Source of the DNA: Planctomycetota bacterium
Lineage (GTDB): Bacteria > Planctomycetota > UBA1135 > GCA-002748355
Reading direction: 5' to 3'
Assembly (NCBI GenBank): GCA_020638795.1
Contig: JACKHW010000004.1
Span: 248,001-312,000 of the forward strand
Length of the DNA: 64,000 nucleotides
In this document: positions 17,666 to 27,398 of the stretch, one piece after another
Layout of the letters: each line of letters begins with the position of its first letter
Numbering within the stretch: position 1 is the first letter of the stretch
Position numbers and translations under genes: made by a program
Notes under the pieces: generated by a model
Databases searched by the model: none
Seen by the model: the letters and a program-made list of their open reading frames with translations, nothing else
What the model was told of the DNA's origin: nothing

Positions 17666-18832
17666 ATGTCGTACGTTCGCCTTTCGTGGATCCTCGGTCT
17701 GCTCGCGCCAGTCGCCGGCGTCGCTTGTTCCTCTCGACCCGCTCGACCGCAGGACCCCGAGCTGACGGCGTCCTTCGAACGCATGCACGCAGAGAATCGC
17801 TTCGATGGCGCCGTCCTCGTCGCCAAGGGCGACGACATCCTCTACGAAGGCTCCTTGGGTGTGGCCGATGACGAGACAGCGCGCCGGATTTCGCCCGAGA
17901 CGCTCTTCGACTACGCATCGATCAGCAAGCCGATCACGGCAGCACTCGCCTTGCGTCTGGCACGCGCCGGCCGCGTCGATCTCGACGTTCCTGTGAAGAA
18001 CTACCTAATGGCGTTTCCCGCGTCCGACATCACGCTGCGTCACTTGCTGACGCACACGTCGGGCTTGCTCGACCACATCCAGTTCTTCGCAAAACACGAA
18101 CAGGAGACACGCGACATCCTGCGGTCGAGCGGTCCGGTGAACAACGCGGATGTGCTCCGCATGCTCGTTGCGGACGACGCGGCGATCGCGGAGCCAGCGG
18201 GCACGTCGTGGCGGTACAGCAACATCGGCTATTCGATCGCGGTGAGCGCACTCGAAGCCGCGACCGGTGAACCCATTGCCAAGCTCTTGCAGAGCGAAGT
18301 TTTCACTCCCGCAGGCATGAAGCACGCCGTCGTCCTCGGCACAGCCGGCCGAACGGGCGGCGCACCAGCAGCTCTCGCTGTCGACTACGTGAAGACCGAC
18401 GACTCATGGGCACCCCGAGCTTCGGTGCCCGAGTGGGAGTTCGTCGAGCGACTCGGCGGCACGATCGGTGACGGCGGCATCGCAGGTCGCCCACGGGACC
18501 TCCTCGCGTTCGTGCGCAGCTTCACGAGCGGCAAGCTCGTTGGCATGGAGCTTCGCGACACCGCGTTCGCGAAGGCGAAACTCCTCGGCGACGCTCCGGT
18601 GCGTAACGAAGGCTGGCAGGTCACGAGCTACGGACTCGGCTGGACCCTCGCGGACGACGGCGCGTGGGTCGGCCACACGGGCGATTGGGGCGGCTTCCTC
18701 TCTTACGTCAAGTATTGGCCCGCAACCGACACGACGCTGATCTACTCGATCCACCGGCGTCGCGATGACTGGAGTTGGCTCGGCGAGCTCGAGGCGCTCG
18801 TCGTCAATGCGTCGAAACGCGTCGACCAGTAG
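17666..18832 (+). CDS. Beta-lactamase-fold serine hydrolase (class C/esterase type), probable lipoprotein
   Basis: The 388-residue product has the three marks of the serine beta-lactamase/transpeptidase-like family: SISK (S85, K88), a Y-S-N in WRYSNIGYS, and a late HTG in VGHTGDWGG. LLTHTSGLLDH is typical of the PF00144 family. Members act as esterases, D-aminopeptidases or penicillin-binding enzymes; antibiotic resistance should not be assumed. The N-terminus (LLAPVAGVAC) suggests an exported lipoprotein with C21 as lipid site, although glycine at -3 is not ideal. It is divergent from the gene at 17596. Confidence 0.85.
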   Translation: MSYVRLSWILGLLAPVAGVACSSRPARPQDPELTASFERMHAENRFDGAVLVAKGDDILYEGSLGVADDETARRISPETLFDYASISKPITAALALRLARAGRVDLDVPVKNYLMAFPASDITLRHLLTHTSGLLDHIQFFAKHEQETRDILRSSGPVNNADVLRMLVADDAAIAEPAGTSWRYSNIGYSIAVSALEAATGEPIAKLLQSEVFTPAGMKHAVVLGTAGRTGGAPAALAVDYVKTDDSWAPRASVPEWEFVERLGGTIGDGGIAGRPRDLLAFVRSFTSGKLVGMELRDTAFAKAKLLGDAPVRNEGWQVTSYGLGWTLADDGAWVGHTGDWGGFLSYVKYWPATDTTLIYSIHRRRDDWSWLGELEALVVNASKRVDQ

Positions 18833-18912
18833 ACTGCGGCATCGAAAGCTCGTGAATCGTGGTTCCACCACATCGGTGACCCCGGGCCATTCCAGACGAC
18901 GGAGATCCTGTC

Positions 18913-20298
18913 ATGCACGCAGTCCTGTTCCGCTCCCTCGTAGTCCTGCCTCTCGTTGCCTCGGCGCTCGCAGCGCAAAGTCAATGGACCCAGCAATCGC
19001 CTACGACGATGCCGCCAGGGCGTCAGGGGCACGGCCTGGTCGCCGATATCCGACGCGGTGTCGCCGTGATGTTCGGTGGGTACAGCAGTACCAATGGGTT
19101 GCAGAACGACACGTGGGAATGGAATGGCAACACCTGGACGCAACGCTCCCCCACGACGAGCCCACCGCCTCGACAACAGTTCGCGATGTCCTACGACCTG
19201 ATTCGCGGAGTCACGTTGCTCTTCGGTGGCGCCTACTCCGGCGACACCTGGCAGTACGACGGGACGAACTGGACACAACTGAACCCGACCTCCAGCCCGA
19301 GCTCTCGATGCTGTGCCCACATGGCGTTCGACATACGCCGCGCGCGCGTCGTCTTGTTCGGCGGTTATGGCCAGAGTGCTGGGATGCTCGGCGATACGTG
19401 GGAATGGGACGGCACGAACTGGACGCAAGTGCAGGTGGCAAACAGTCCGTCACCACGCTGCTGTGGTTCGATGGTCTACGACAGCAGTCGCGGTGTCTGT
19501 GTGTTGTTCGGCGGCGCAGCCACTCTGAACTCGGACTCGGCAGAGACCTGGGAGTACGACGGTACGACTTGGTCGTTGCGCACGACAGCAGTGCACCCGA
19601 GTGCTCGCCGAGGAACCAATTTCATGGTCTACGACACGGGTCGTAAGCGGACGGTACTCTTCGGTGGAGGATCCCTCGGCAACGGCAATCCGAGATACAA
19701 CGACACGTGGGAGTGGGATGGTGAGTATTGGATCGAGAGGAAGCCATCGACCGTGCCGAGTGTGCGCTTTCTTCATGGAATGACATACACGCCCAACAGG
19801 GCCCAAGTCGTCCTGTTCGGCGGCGGCAGCACCGCCTCGACGACGCCCAACGACACGTGGACGTATTCCGCGACGAACACGGCGCAATTCGAACGCTACG
19901 GCACTGCATGTCGTGGCACGGCTGGAACGCCGAGCCACGATCGCACCTCGAGTGGCCCGTGGATCGGTTCGACTTTCGTGATTCGCACGAGCTCCTTGCC
20001 TCAAACCGGGGTCGCAGCGCTGTTCCTGGGTTCCTCCAACACCATGTGGGGAACCGTGCCACTACCTCTGAAACTCGACACGCTCGGTATGACAGGGTGT
20101 GAACTCGCGACCGGCCCCGACATCGTCGTGCCCGCATCCATCGTGAGCGGTGCCGTCGATTGGAACTTCCCGCTCCCGAACACCGCGTCGCTCGTGGGTT
20201 TGCAGTTCTTCTCGCAAGCCTACGTGGTGGATCCCGGCGCGAACGCCTTCGGCGCGACGCTCAGCAACGGCTGCATGGCGACGATCGGGGACTTGTAG
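18913..20298 (+). CDS. Secreted Kelch-type beta-propeller protein with C-terminal module
   Basis: The 461-residue product has a signal peptide (SLVVLPLVASALAAQ) and six Kelch-like repeats of about 50 residues. Each contains a V-x-L-F-G-G strand followed by a D-T-W-E-W/Y-D-G-x-x-W hairpin, consistent with a six-bladed propeller. Residues from about 325 form a separate domain starting ERYGTACRGTAGTP and ending LSNGCMATIG, similar to the end of the ELW-repeat protein at 46528. Propellers of this type usually bind ligands or matrix; no catalytic residues are visible. An ATG with GGAG upstream begins it. Confidence 0.8.
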   Translation: MHAVLFRSLVVLPLVASALAAQSQWTQQSPTTMPPGRQGHGLVADIRRGVAVMFGGYSSTNGLQNDTWEWNGNTWTQRSPTTSPPPRQQFAMSYDLIRGVTLLFGGAYSGDTWQYDGTNWTQLNPTSSPSSRCCAHMAFDIRRARVVLFGGYGQSAGMLGDTWEWDGTNWTQVQVANSPSPRCCGSMVYDSSRGVCVLFGGAATLNSDSAETWEYDGTTWSLRTTAVHPSARRGTNFMVYDTGRKRTVLFGGGSLGNGNPRYNDTWEWDGEYWIERKPSTVPSVRFLHGMTYTPNRAQVVLFGGGSTASTTPNDTWTYSATNTAQFERYGTACRGTAGTPSHDRTSSGPWIGSTFVIRTSSLPQTGVAALFLGSSNTMWGTVPLPLKLDTLGMTGCELATGPDIVVPASIVSGAVDWNFPLPNTASLVGLQFFSQAYVVDPGANAFGATLSNGCMATIGDL

Positions 20299-20387
20299 AG
20301 CCAGGGGCCGAACTCGACGAAACTCTTCGTCACTGCAGCAATACCGAGCAGTCGTGACAGAAGTCATCGGTCCCCTCGGAAGAGCCG

Positions 20388-21648
20388 TCAGGGCTTCCCG
20401 TCCCACCAGGCGTCGAGCTTCGCGCGCATCTCCCGTGCGCGCGCCGATTCACGCTGCAAGACGTCCTGTCCTTCGTCAGGGTCCGCGAGGAGGTCGTAGA
20501 GCTCCGACGCCCGCCGGGAATCACTGGGAACGATGAGTTTCCAGCGACCCTCGATCATCCAACGAAAGCGCAAGCTCCGGCTCGGGTCATCGACGTCCGC
20601 GACATCGTGCGCGAAGATTTCGCCGAAGCTCGCAGACCTCGCCATGTCGCCGTTCCCGATCGCCACGAGGTCCTGTCCGCTCAGTCCTTCCGGAATCGCA
20701 ACTCCGCACGCGCGAAGCACGGTCGGCGCAAGATCGATGCTGCTCACGACTTCCTCGCTCCGCTTCGGCGCGATGTGTCCGGGCCACGCGACCATGACGG
20801 GGGTGCGGACGCCGCCCTCGTAGGGGGAACGCTTGCTGCGCGCCGCGTAGCCTCGAGCATCAGGGCGCTGAATCCAACCATTGTCGACGACGAAGAGAAC
20901 GATCGTGTCGTTCTCGAGCCCGCGCGCACGGATGTGCTCGAGCAGCTCCCCGCAGGTTTCGTCGAACCACTCGCACATCGCGTAGTAGCGAGCCACGTGC
21001 GGACTGCGACCCGGTTCCCGGTAGCGTGCGAGAATGCGCTCGGGAGGGTTGTGCGGCTCGTGCGGAAGGAAGGGCGCGTACCAGAGAAAGAACGGATCGT
21101 CGCCGCAGTCCTCGACGAAATCGAAGATCGGCTGCATCGTCTCGCGCCCGATCTTCAGACCTTCGTCTCCGTGACGCCCACCCCTGGACGGATCGTCCAT
21201 GCGTCATGCCCTCGGTGAAACCGCCGCATCGGCAGTTGCCCTCCCACCATTTTCCGGTCTGCAGGCTCCGATAGCCCTTGGTCGCCAAGTACTCCGGAAG
21301 CGTCACGACACTATCGATGTGCTTCAACATCTTCTCGCGGGCAACGCCGCGCGGCGGGTCGTTGCCCGTGATCTTGTGCTCGTGCGGGTAGAGCCCTGTG
21401 ATCATCGTCGCCAGGCTCGGTCGACAGAGACTCGATGGCACGTAGCCTCGAGGAAAGACGAGACTCCGCGCAGCGAGGTGATCCAAGTTCGGCGTACGAA
21501 TCACCGGATGGCCCATGAAGCCGAAGTCACCCCACGCTTGATCGTCGGAGATGATCAGGACGACGTTCGGCGGCCGCCGGGCAGGCTCATGAGCGGTGCA
21601 GGCCCCCAGCATGAGCAAGGACAAGAGCACGGGGAATCGACGGTGCAT
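20388..21648 (-). pseudogene. Sulfatase, lipoprotein type, split by a frameshift
   Basis: Two minus-strand frames together make one sulfatase. The upstream part (21648 to about 21195) carries a lipobox L-G-A-C, NVVLIISDDQAWGDFGFMG and the formylglycine motif region SLCRPSLATMITG (C-x-P-S). The downstream part (to 20388) continues with GRHGDEGLKIGRETMQ, FLPHEPHNPPE, IVLFVVDNGW and a normal C-terminus. Removing one base near 21195 joins GMTHG to DPSRGGRHGD, the sequence expected for the family. So it is either a recent pseudogene or an assembly error. An intact enzyme would be a periplasmic sulfatase needing formylglycine maturation. Confidence 0.8.
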
Positions 21649-21744
21649 GAAGAAGAGCCTGGTGCGAGGATCGCGCATCCTCGCCGCAATCGAACCGAGA
21701 TACGAGGAACCGAGATTCAAACGCGTGCGCCCGCGACAGCCCCA

Positions 21745-21876
21745 TCAATTCCCGCGCAAACGGCCTATCTCGTCATCGGTTCGACGAAAAAGCTGCACGA
21801 GATCGACACGGCAACGATGACGCAATGCCGGGTGTTCACGCTACCGAGCCCTCCCAACGAGATGGTCTACCGCTGA
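21745..21876 (+). pseudogene. Possible orphan YVTN-like beta-propeller blade fragment
   Basis: A short plus-strand reading frame ending at a TGA at 21874-21876 includes AYLVIGSTKKLHEIDTATMT followed by a PSPPNEMVY stretch. This resembles one blade of YVTN-family propellers (V-x-D-x-A-T ... P-x-x-P-N-x-V). There is no signal, start or other blade, so it is best seen as the decayed end of a gene. It lies between the frameshifted sulfatase and the E1 gene. The match is to pattern only. Confidence 0.25.
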
Positions 21877-21895
21877 TCGCGGAGACCGGCGCTCC

Positions 21896-23905
21896 TCAGT
21901 CCGCGACGACCCGCAGCGCTGCGCGGACGACGTCCCGGACGTCGGGCATCATCAGGTCCTCGAGCATCGGTGAGCTCGGGAACGGCACGTGCGCACCGGT
22001 CACTTTCAAGATCGGTGCGTGCAGCCACGCGAAGACCTCCGGAAGCACGTCCGCGATCACACGATCGCAGACACCGGCGACTCCAGTGGCTTCTTGCACG
22101 AAGACGCCGCGCCCGGTCTTGGTGAGCGACGTGATGCATGCCTCGCGGTCGTACGGTTGCAACGTCCTAAGATCGAGGATCTCGGCCTCGATGCCGCGGG
22201 CCGCGAGTTGTTCGGCAGCGCGCGTGCACAGGTCGACGCAGAGGCCGTAGGTGAGGAGCGTGAGGTCCGTACCTTCGCGCACGATGCGCGCCTTGCCCCA
22301 CGGCACGCTGTGGTCGTCACCGGGCCACGTGCCACGCGCGGGGTAGAGGAGCTTGTGCTCGAGAAAGATCGTCGGTGCGTCACACCGGATCGCGGTGCGC
22401 AGGAGGCCGACCGCGTCTTCGACGGTGCTCGGAAACGCGACCCACAGTCCTGGCGTGTGCACGAACCACGCTTCGAGGCTCTGGCTGTGCGTCGCGCCGT
22501 AGCCCTTGCGACGTCCGACCGGCATGCGCAGCGTGAACGGCACGCGCACCTGCCCGGCATACATGTAGCGGAGCTTGGCCGCGTGATTGACGAGCGCGTC
22601 CATCGCGTAGCAGACGAAGTCCCCGAACATCAGCTCGACGACCGGCCGCAGACCACCGATCGCGGCGCCGACACCGAGCGCGGTGAAGCTGTTCTCGCAG
22701 ATCGGCGTCTCGAGGATGCGCTCGGCCCCGAACTCTTCGAGAAGCCCACGCGTCACGCCGAACGCGCCGCCGTACGTCCCGATGTCCTCGCCCATGACGA
22801 AGACGTTTCGATCGCGCCGCATCTCACCGCGCAGGACTTCGCGAATCGCCTCGGTCACCGTGATCGTCGTGCCGGGAGTCGTATCACTCGGACCAGCGAC
22901 GCGCGCCTCGGGCGCGACCGGTTCACCGAGCTCGCCGAGCGCGATCTCCGTGCCGCCGGGTTCGCTCTCGAGCGCGAAGCGCGTCGCTTCCTCGACCTCG
23001 GTCTCGACGACCGCATCGAGCCCCTCGATGTCGCTCGCCGTCACGCCGTGGTCCTCGCCACGCACGACGATCAGGTGCAGCGGGTCCCGGGCCTGCCACT
23101 CGGCTTCTTCTTCGCGTGTGCGATAGACCCGTGCGTCGCTCTTGCTGTGTCCACTCTGGCGATACGTGAGAAACTCGACGAAGCCCGCTCCCTCACCGCG
23201 CCGCGCACGCTCGATGAGCGGCCGCGCGAGATCGATGACGGAGAACACGTCGTTGCCGTCGCCGCGCGCGACCTCGAGGCCCTTGTAACGTGACGCCCAG
23301 TCCGCAAACGTCTCGCACGCCGACGTCCGCTCGATCGGCGTCGACATCGAGTAGAGATTGTTCTCGAGCACGAAGATCACGGGCAAGTGCCAGAGCGCTG
23401 CGAGATTGAGCGTTTCGTGAAAGTTCCCGACGTCAGCAGCGCCGTCGCCGAGATAGGCGATGACGACGCGATCCGTTTTCTCGCGCTGCAACGCGAGGGC
23501 GAGGCCCGCCGCGATCGGCAATCCACCGCCGGTGATGCCGTTACTGCCCATGTGACCGATGGCGGGGATCGCGACGTGCTGGCTGCCACCCTTGCCCTGG
23601 CAGTAGCCGTCCTTCTTGCCAGCGATCTCCGCGAGTGCGCGATCCATACGTGCGCCTTTCGCGAGCAGGTGCCCGTGGCCACGATGCGTTGACGTGATCT
23701 GGTCTTCGTGCGTCAGGAGCGACGAGACACCGACGGGCACGGCCTCTTGGCCGATGCAAAGGTGCGTCGTGCCCCCGATCGCCCCGGTGCTCACGAGGCG
23801 ATAGAGCTCCTCTTCGAAACGCCGGATGCGCCGCATCTCGCGATACAGACGGCGAACGACATCCCCGTGGGTCTCGGTCTGAGGTTCTCGATCGATCGAA
23901 GTCAC
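21896..23905 (-). CDS. 2-oxoacid dehydrogenase E1, alpha and beta subunits fused
   Basis: The 669-residue product joins E1 alpha (about 1-330) and E1 beta (about 345-669) of a thiamine-diphosphate-dependent pyruvate/acetoin/branched-chain 2-oxoacid dehydrogenase. The alpha half has the GDGAADVGNFHE...ENN cofactor motif, the AIGHMGSNGITGGGLP segment and a RQSGHSKSD loop. The beta half has VFVMGEDIGTYGGAFG, ETPICENSFTALGVGAAIGG and the C-terminal transketolase domain. The enzyme decarboxylates a 2-oxoacid and passes the acyl group to a lipoyl domain. No E2 or E3 gene is adjacent; the only lipoyl domain in the window is in the fusion at 14180-15856. The start is a GTG. Substrate is unknown. Confidence 0.9.
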   Translation of the reverse strand: MTSIDREPQTETHGDVVRRLYREMRRIRRFEEELYRLVSTGAIGGTTHLCIGQEAVPVGVSSLLTHEDQITSTHRGHGHLLAKGARMDRALAEIAGKKDGYCQGKGGSQHVAIPAIGHMGSNGITGGGLPIAAGLALALQREKTDRVVIAYLGDGAADVGNFHETLNLAALWHLPVIFVLENNLYSMSTPIERTSACETFADWASRYKGLEVARGDGNDVFSVIDLARPLIERARRGEGAGFVEFLTYRQSGHSKSDARVYRTREEEAEWQARDPLHLIVVRGEDHGVTASDIEGLDAVVETEVEEATRFALESEPGGTEIALGELGEPVAPEARVAGPSDTTPGTTITVTEAIREVLRGEMRRDRNVFVMGEDIGTYGGAFGVTRGLLEEFGAERILETPICENSFTALGVGAAIGGLRPVVELMFGDFVCYAMDALVNHAAKLRYMYAGQVRVPFTLRMPVGRRKGYGATHSQSLEAWFVHTPGLWVAFPSTVEDAVGLLRTAIRCDAPTIFLEHKLLYPARGTWPGDDHSVPWGKARIVREGTDLTLLTYGLCVDLCTRAAEQLAARGIEAEILDLRTLQPYDREACITSLTKTGRGVFVQEATGVAGVCDRVIADVLPEVFAWLHAPILKVTGAHVPFPSSPMLEDLMMPDVRDVVRAALRVVAD

Positions 23906-23984
23906 GCGGTCAGCCTATCCGCCTCTTGTCGACAGGAACGCACCGCGACGATCAGTCCTCGCGCAAGCCTCGCTGCCAACGGGA

Positions 23985-26429
23985 TCATCGCAGACTTTCG
24001 AGCCTGCCGTCCTCGTGGCGGCGGAATGGCAGCCAGACGAGGCTGACGCGCGAGACGTCGATCTCCGACTTCTTCGGTCGCACCGTCTTCTCGTCGAGTT
24101 CGAGGGCTTCGACGCGGAGCTCTTGTTCGAGATCTCGTGCTGCGTCTTGGAACTCGGCTTCGAGATCGACGAGGTCCTTCTTGAGGTCCTCGAGCTTGTC
24201 CTCGGCGTGGGCGATATCCGCCTTCTCCTTCGCGGCTCGACTCGCGCTGCGCACGCTCGTCGCGGCGCGGCCGACGTTGCCAGCACTCGCAACCTTCCGG
24301 CCGAAGAGCGCGCCGAGAATCGTCCGGCCGATCGAGACTGCGGTGTCGAGCTTGCGTTCGCCGTACTGCGCCTCCTCTTTCTCGACACGTCGTTCTTGTT
24401 CGCGGATCCGGTCCCCGAGGCGCTCGAGCTTGGGTGCGTACTTCGCACGCAACTGCTCGACCTTTTCGTCACGCAGTTCGCGAACGCGTTGTGACAACCT
24501 TGCGCGGAAATCGCCTTCACTCTCACCAGGCTGCGACGTCGCGTCGAGCAACTTGCAGTTGCGCAGCGTGAGGGACTGCTCGCGATACAACGTTTCGACG
24601 AGCTTCTTCGACCAAGCCTTGTAGCTCGCGGGTTGTGTCGCAGCACTCGGCAAGTCGTCGAAGCTCGCTTCGCCGAACGGCTCGCGTTCGAGTTCTGGCG
24701 AGGCTTCGAGAGTCTCCGCCCCGTCCCACGGATCTCGCGCGGAGTCGTCGGTCAACGCCGCGAGCACGCGTGCTTCCTTCCACTCATCCAGGTCGTCGCG
24801 CGACGATACGTAGTGCAGTCGCGCTTCGCCGAGCAATGCTGGCCGGTAGACGATCTTGTCCTTGGGACCGACCCGGCCGAAGTACGGCCACACGTGATCG
24901 ACGATCTCGGGAGGCAGAACCGGACGTGCATGCGCGGCGTCGATCGGCGAACTCGCCATCGTCATGGCCCCCGGCGTTTGCATCGCGCGCGCGACCATCT
25001 CCGCCTTCTGACTCGCCATCAACGACGCGATCTGCTCCCGCGTCATCGGCCCGCGCAGGTAGCTCATCGCCCAGCGCGTGTGGAAGAGCACGGGACGATC
25101 CTCGTGCACGTTGTTCATCAAGAACACGCGACTTTGCAAGCGCGCGAGCGTCTGCTCGATCTTCTGTCGGTCGAACGCTGCACCAGCGGCTGCCGAAGCA
25201 CCTTCGAGACCTTCGATCACGCGTGCCTTGTCGCGCTCCGTCTGCAAGCGACCGAGGAACCACGTGCCGCAGTTGGACAAGCCCTTGTAGTCGAGATCGA
25301 CCGGGTTCTGCGTCGCGAGCACACAGCCGAGACCGAACGCGCGCGCCTGCTTGAGCAGCGTGAGCATCGGCTTCTTGGACGGCGGATTGGCGGTCGGCGG
25401 GAAGTAGCCGAACACTTCATCCATGTAGAGGATCGCGCGCAGCGACGACGTGCCGGGCTGCGCACGCATCCACGACACGATCTCGCCGAGGAGCAGCGTC
25501 ACGAAGAACATCCGCTCGGCATCGGACAAGTGCGAGATCGACAGCACCGAGATCCTCGGTCGACCATCCTGCGTGTAGAAGAGCCGTTGCACGTCGAGCG
25601 CCTCGCCCTGCATCCACGAGGCGAAGCCAGGGCTCGCGAGCAGGTTGTTGATGCGCATCGAGAGCTCGAAGCGATCCTGGCTCGGGTAGAAGCTCTCGAG
25701 ATCGAAGAAGCCTATCTTGTCGAAACCCGGTTGCTGGATCGCGCGGATCAGGTCGCCGATCTGTAGGTCGCGCCCTTCGTTCCACGCACGGCTGACGATG
25801 TTGGAGAGCAGGATGTGCTCGCGACTGCGTAGCGGATCGGCATCGATGCCGACGAGCGACAGCAAGCCGCTGACGGCCGACTGCGTGCGGTCGCCCATCG
25901 CTTCGATGTCGGCGCGCAGTTTCTCGGGCGGCGCCGCGAACGATCGCAACACGGTCAGCGGCAAACCCGTCTGGCTACCGGGTGTGTAGATCGCGCGATC
26001 GCACGACGCCTCGAACCGACGCAGCCGATCTGGCCCCTGCCCCCACGATGCGAGCCCCTTGGTCCAGAGCGACGCGACATCCTGTGCATAGTCGGACGCG
26101 CTCTTGCCCTTGCGCATCGCTTCGCCCGGATCGATCCACGGTTCGAAGTCGCGCGCACGCAACTCCGGGAACGTGAGCAGCAGGTTGCCGAGGTCGCCCT
26201 TGGGGTCGATCGCGATGACCGGAATGCCGTCGATCGCCGCTTCTTCGAGCAGCGAAACGCAGAGCCCGGTCTTACCGCTGCCGGTCATGCCGACGCACAT
26301 CGCGTGCGTCGTCAGGTCCTTCGCGTCGTAGAGCAGGTCCTCGTCGGTGACCTTGCCGGCATCGGCATCGAAGCGACGACCGAGATAGAACGCGCCGAGC
26401 TTTTCGTACGCGGGAAGTCCGTTCTCCAT
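23985..26429 (-). CDS. HerA/DUF87-like ATPase with C-terminal coiled coil
   Basis: The 814-residue product has a P-loop ATPase domain of the HerA/FtsK superfamily. The Walker A motif is GMTGSGKTG (about residues 47-55), IAIDPKGDLGNLL follows, and AILYMDEVFGYFPP is the Walker B region; FGLGCVLATQNPVDLDYKGL is the sensor segment. The last 200 residues are charged and coiled-coil-like, with a short Gly/Ala-rich interruption near GRTILGALFGRK. Relatives bind DNA or act as membrane-associated pumps; many are annotated only as ATP-binding proteins. No NurA nuclease gene is adjacent, so a HerA-NurA repair role is not supported. The DUF3465 gene lies 11 bases upstream, suggesting an operon. Confidence 0.8.
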   Translation of the reverse strand: MENGLPAYEKLGAFYLGRRFDADAGKVTDEDLLYDAKDLTTHAMCVGMTGSGKTGLCVSLLEEAAIDGIPVIAIDPKGDLGNLLLTFPELRARDFEPWIDPGEAMRKGKSASDYAQDVASLWTKGLASWGQGPDRLRRFEASCDRAIYTPGSQTGLPLTVLRSFAAPPEKLRADIEAMGDRTQSAVSGLLSLVGIDADPLRSREHILLSNIVSRAWNEGRDLQIGDLIRAIQQPGFDKIGFFDLESFYPSQDRFELSMRINNLLASPGFASWMQGEALDVQRLFYTQDGRPRISVLSISHLSDAERMFFVTLLLGEIVSWMRAQPGTSSLRAILYMDEVFGYFPPTANPPSKKPMLTLLKQARAFGLGCVLATQNPVDLDYKGLSNCGTWFLGRLQTERDKARVIEGLEGASAAAGAAFDRQKIEQTLARLQSRVFLMNNVHEDRPVLFHTRWAMSYLRGPMTREQIASLMASQKAEMVARAMQTPGAMTMASSPIDAAHARPVLPPEIVDHVWPYFGRVGPKDKIVYRPALLGEARLHYVSSRDDLDEWKEARVLAALTDDSARDPWDGAETLEASPELEREPFGEASFDDLPSAATQPASYKAWSKKLVETLYREQSLTLRNCKLLDATSQPGESEGDFRARLSQRVRELRDEKVEQLRAKYAPKLERLGDRIREQERRVEKEEAQYGERKLDTAVSIGRTILGALFGRKVASAGNVGRAATSVRSASRAAKEKADIAHAEDKLEDLKKDLVDLEAEFQDAARDLEQELRVEALELDEKTVRPKKSEIDVSRVSLVWLPFRRHEDGRLESLR

Positions 26430-26440
26430 GATCGTCGCTC

Positions 26441-27190
26441 TCAGCCGTAGCGCTTGCCGTCGACTTCGATCCAGCCATCCGGATGGCGGCGTGCAGGATC
26501 GTGATGGGTCCAGTGCAGGACACCGCCCTTTTCGTTGTATTCGTACTCACCGCGAATGCGCAGGCGCATCCCCTTGCGGAGATTCGGAATCGGATCCGCG
26601 AGGTCGATGTTGTGCGAAATCTTGAGCGTGATGTCGTTCGAGAGTTCGAAGAGGAAGTTCTGGTGCCGCGTCCCTTCGTTGTCGACCGGGAGGATGTGCA
26701 CGACGACGCCTTCGACTTCGACGAAGACGTCCGACTTCTTGGCCGCGAACGCACGCGCGACGTCGTCGATGCTTCCCCAACGAACCGACGGCGCGCCCGT
26801 GCCGACACGACCTTGATCGAAGCGCGACGGCTTGCGCTCCGTCGTGCTGCTCGACGTGTTCGCCGGACTCTTCGTCTCGGGAGTCTTCGTCGTCGTGGCG
26901 TTCGACGACGTGCTCTTCGTCGATGACGTCGTCGACGATTTCTGCGTCGGAGTGTCCTTCGTCGTCGACGTGTTCGTCGGCAGTGTCTTCGTCGGCGGTG
27001 TTGTCGCCGTCTGGCTCGCGGCAGACTCGTTCGCCTTCGCGCCGCCGTCGCCGTCTTGCTTCGTGACCGCCGTGCCCGAATCCTTCTTGTCGGTCTTGCC
27101 GAGGAGGACGTTGCCTCCGTAGATCAGGCCGCCGACGATCAGCGTCAGGATCGCCGCGAGCGGGGAGAGTTTCTTCTGGGACTCGGCCAT
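26441..27190 (-). CDS. Membrane-anchored DUF3465 protein
   Basis: The 249-residue product has one N-terminal transmembrane segment (LAAILTLIVGGLIYGGNVLL), then a Thr/Ser/Lys-rich linker of about 90 residues, then a C-terminal domain. That domain matches DUF3465: TRHQNFLFELSNDITLKISH, NIDLADPIPNLRKG, GEYEYNEKGG, LHWTHHDPARRHPDGWI. Domains of this family are small OB-like folds of unknown function. The domain should lie outside the cytoplasmic membrane on its flexible tether. ATG 27190 is preferred over an upstream start because it places the membrane segment normally. It is transcribed with the HerA-like gene and is divergent from recQ; the 208-bp gap should hold both promoters. Confidence 0.8.
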   Translation of the reverse strand: MAESQKKLSPLAAILTLIVGGLIYGGNVLLGKTDKKDSGTAVTKQDGDGGAKANESAASQTATTPPTKTLPTNTSTTKDTPTQKSSTTSSTKSTSSNATTTKTPETKSPANTSSSTTERKPSRFDQGRVGTGAPSVRWGSIDDVARAFAAKKSDVFVEVEGVVVHILPVDNEGTRHQNFLFELSNDITLKISHNIDLADPIPNLRKGMRLRIRGEYEYNEKGGVLHWTHHDPARRHPDGWIEVDGKRYG

Positions 27191-27398
27191 CGCGGCAGTG
27201 TCCTCGATGACTCTGCCAGGATCCAGCGCATCGACGGCAATGTCCTGCACCGCTATCGTCCGGAATTCGCTCGGTGCAGCGCATCTCGGTCAGAAGCGCT
27301 TCTTGCAGCGTAGAGGCGCCGGTACCAGAGGGCACCGCGACGGGTCGAAGGGACGGGCAGCGAGGCAAGGCGACACCGCCACCTCGGAGGGGACATCG

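Noticed and set aside
23985..26429. HerA-NurA DNA repair or defence pair
   Set aside because: No NurA-like or other nuclease gene is adjacent; the neighbour is a membrane DUF3465 protein, so the ATPase is annotated by fold only.
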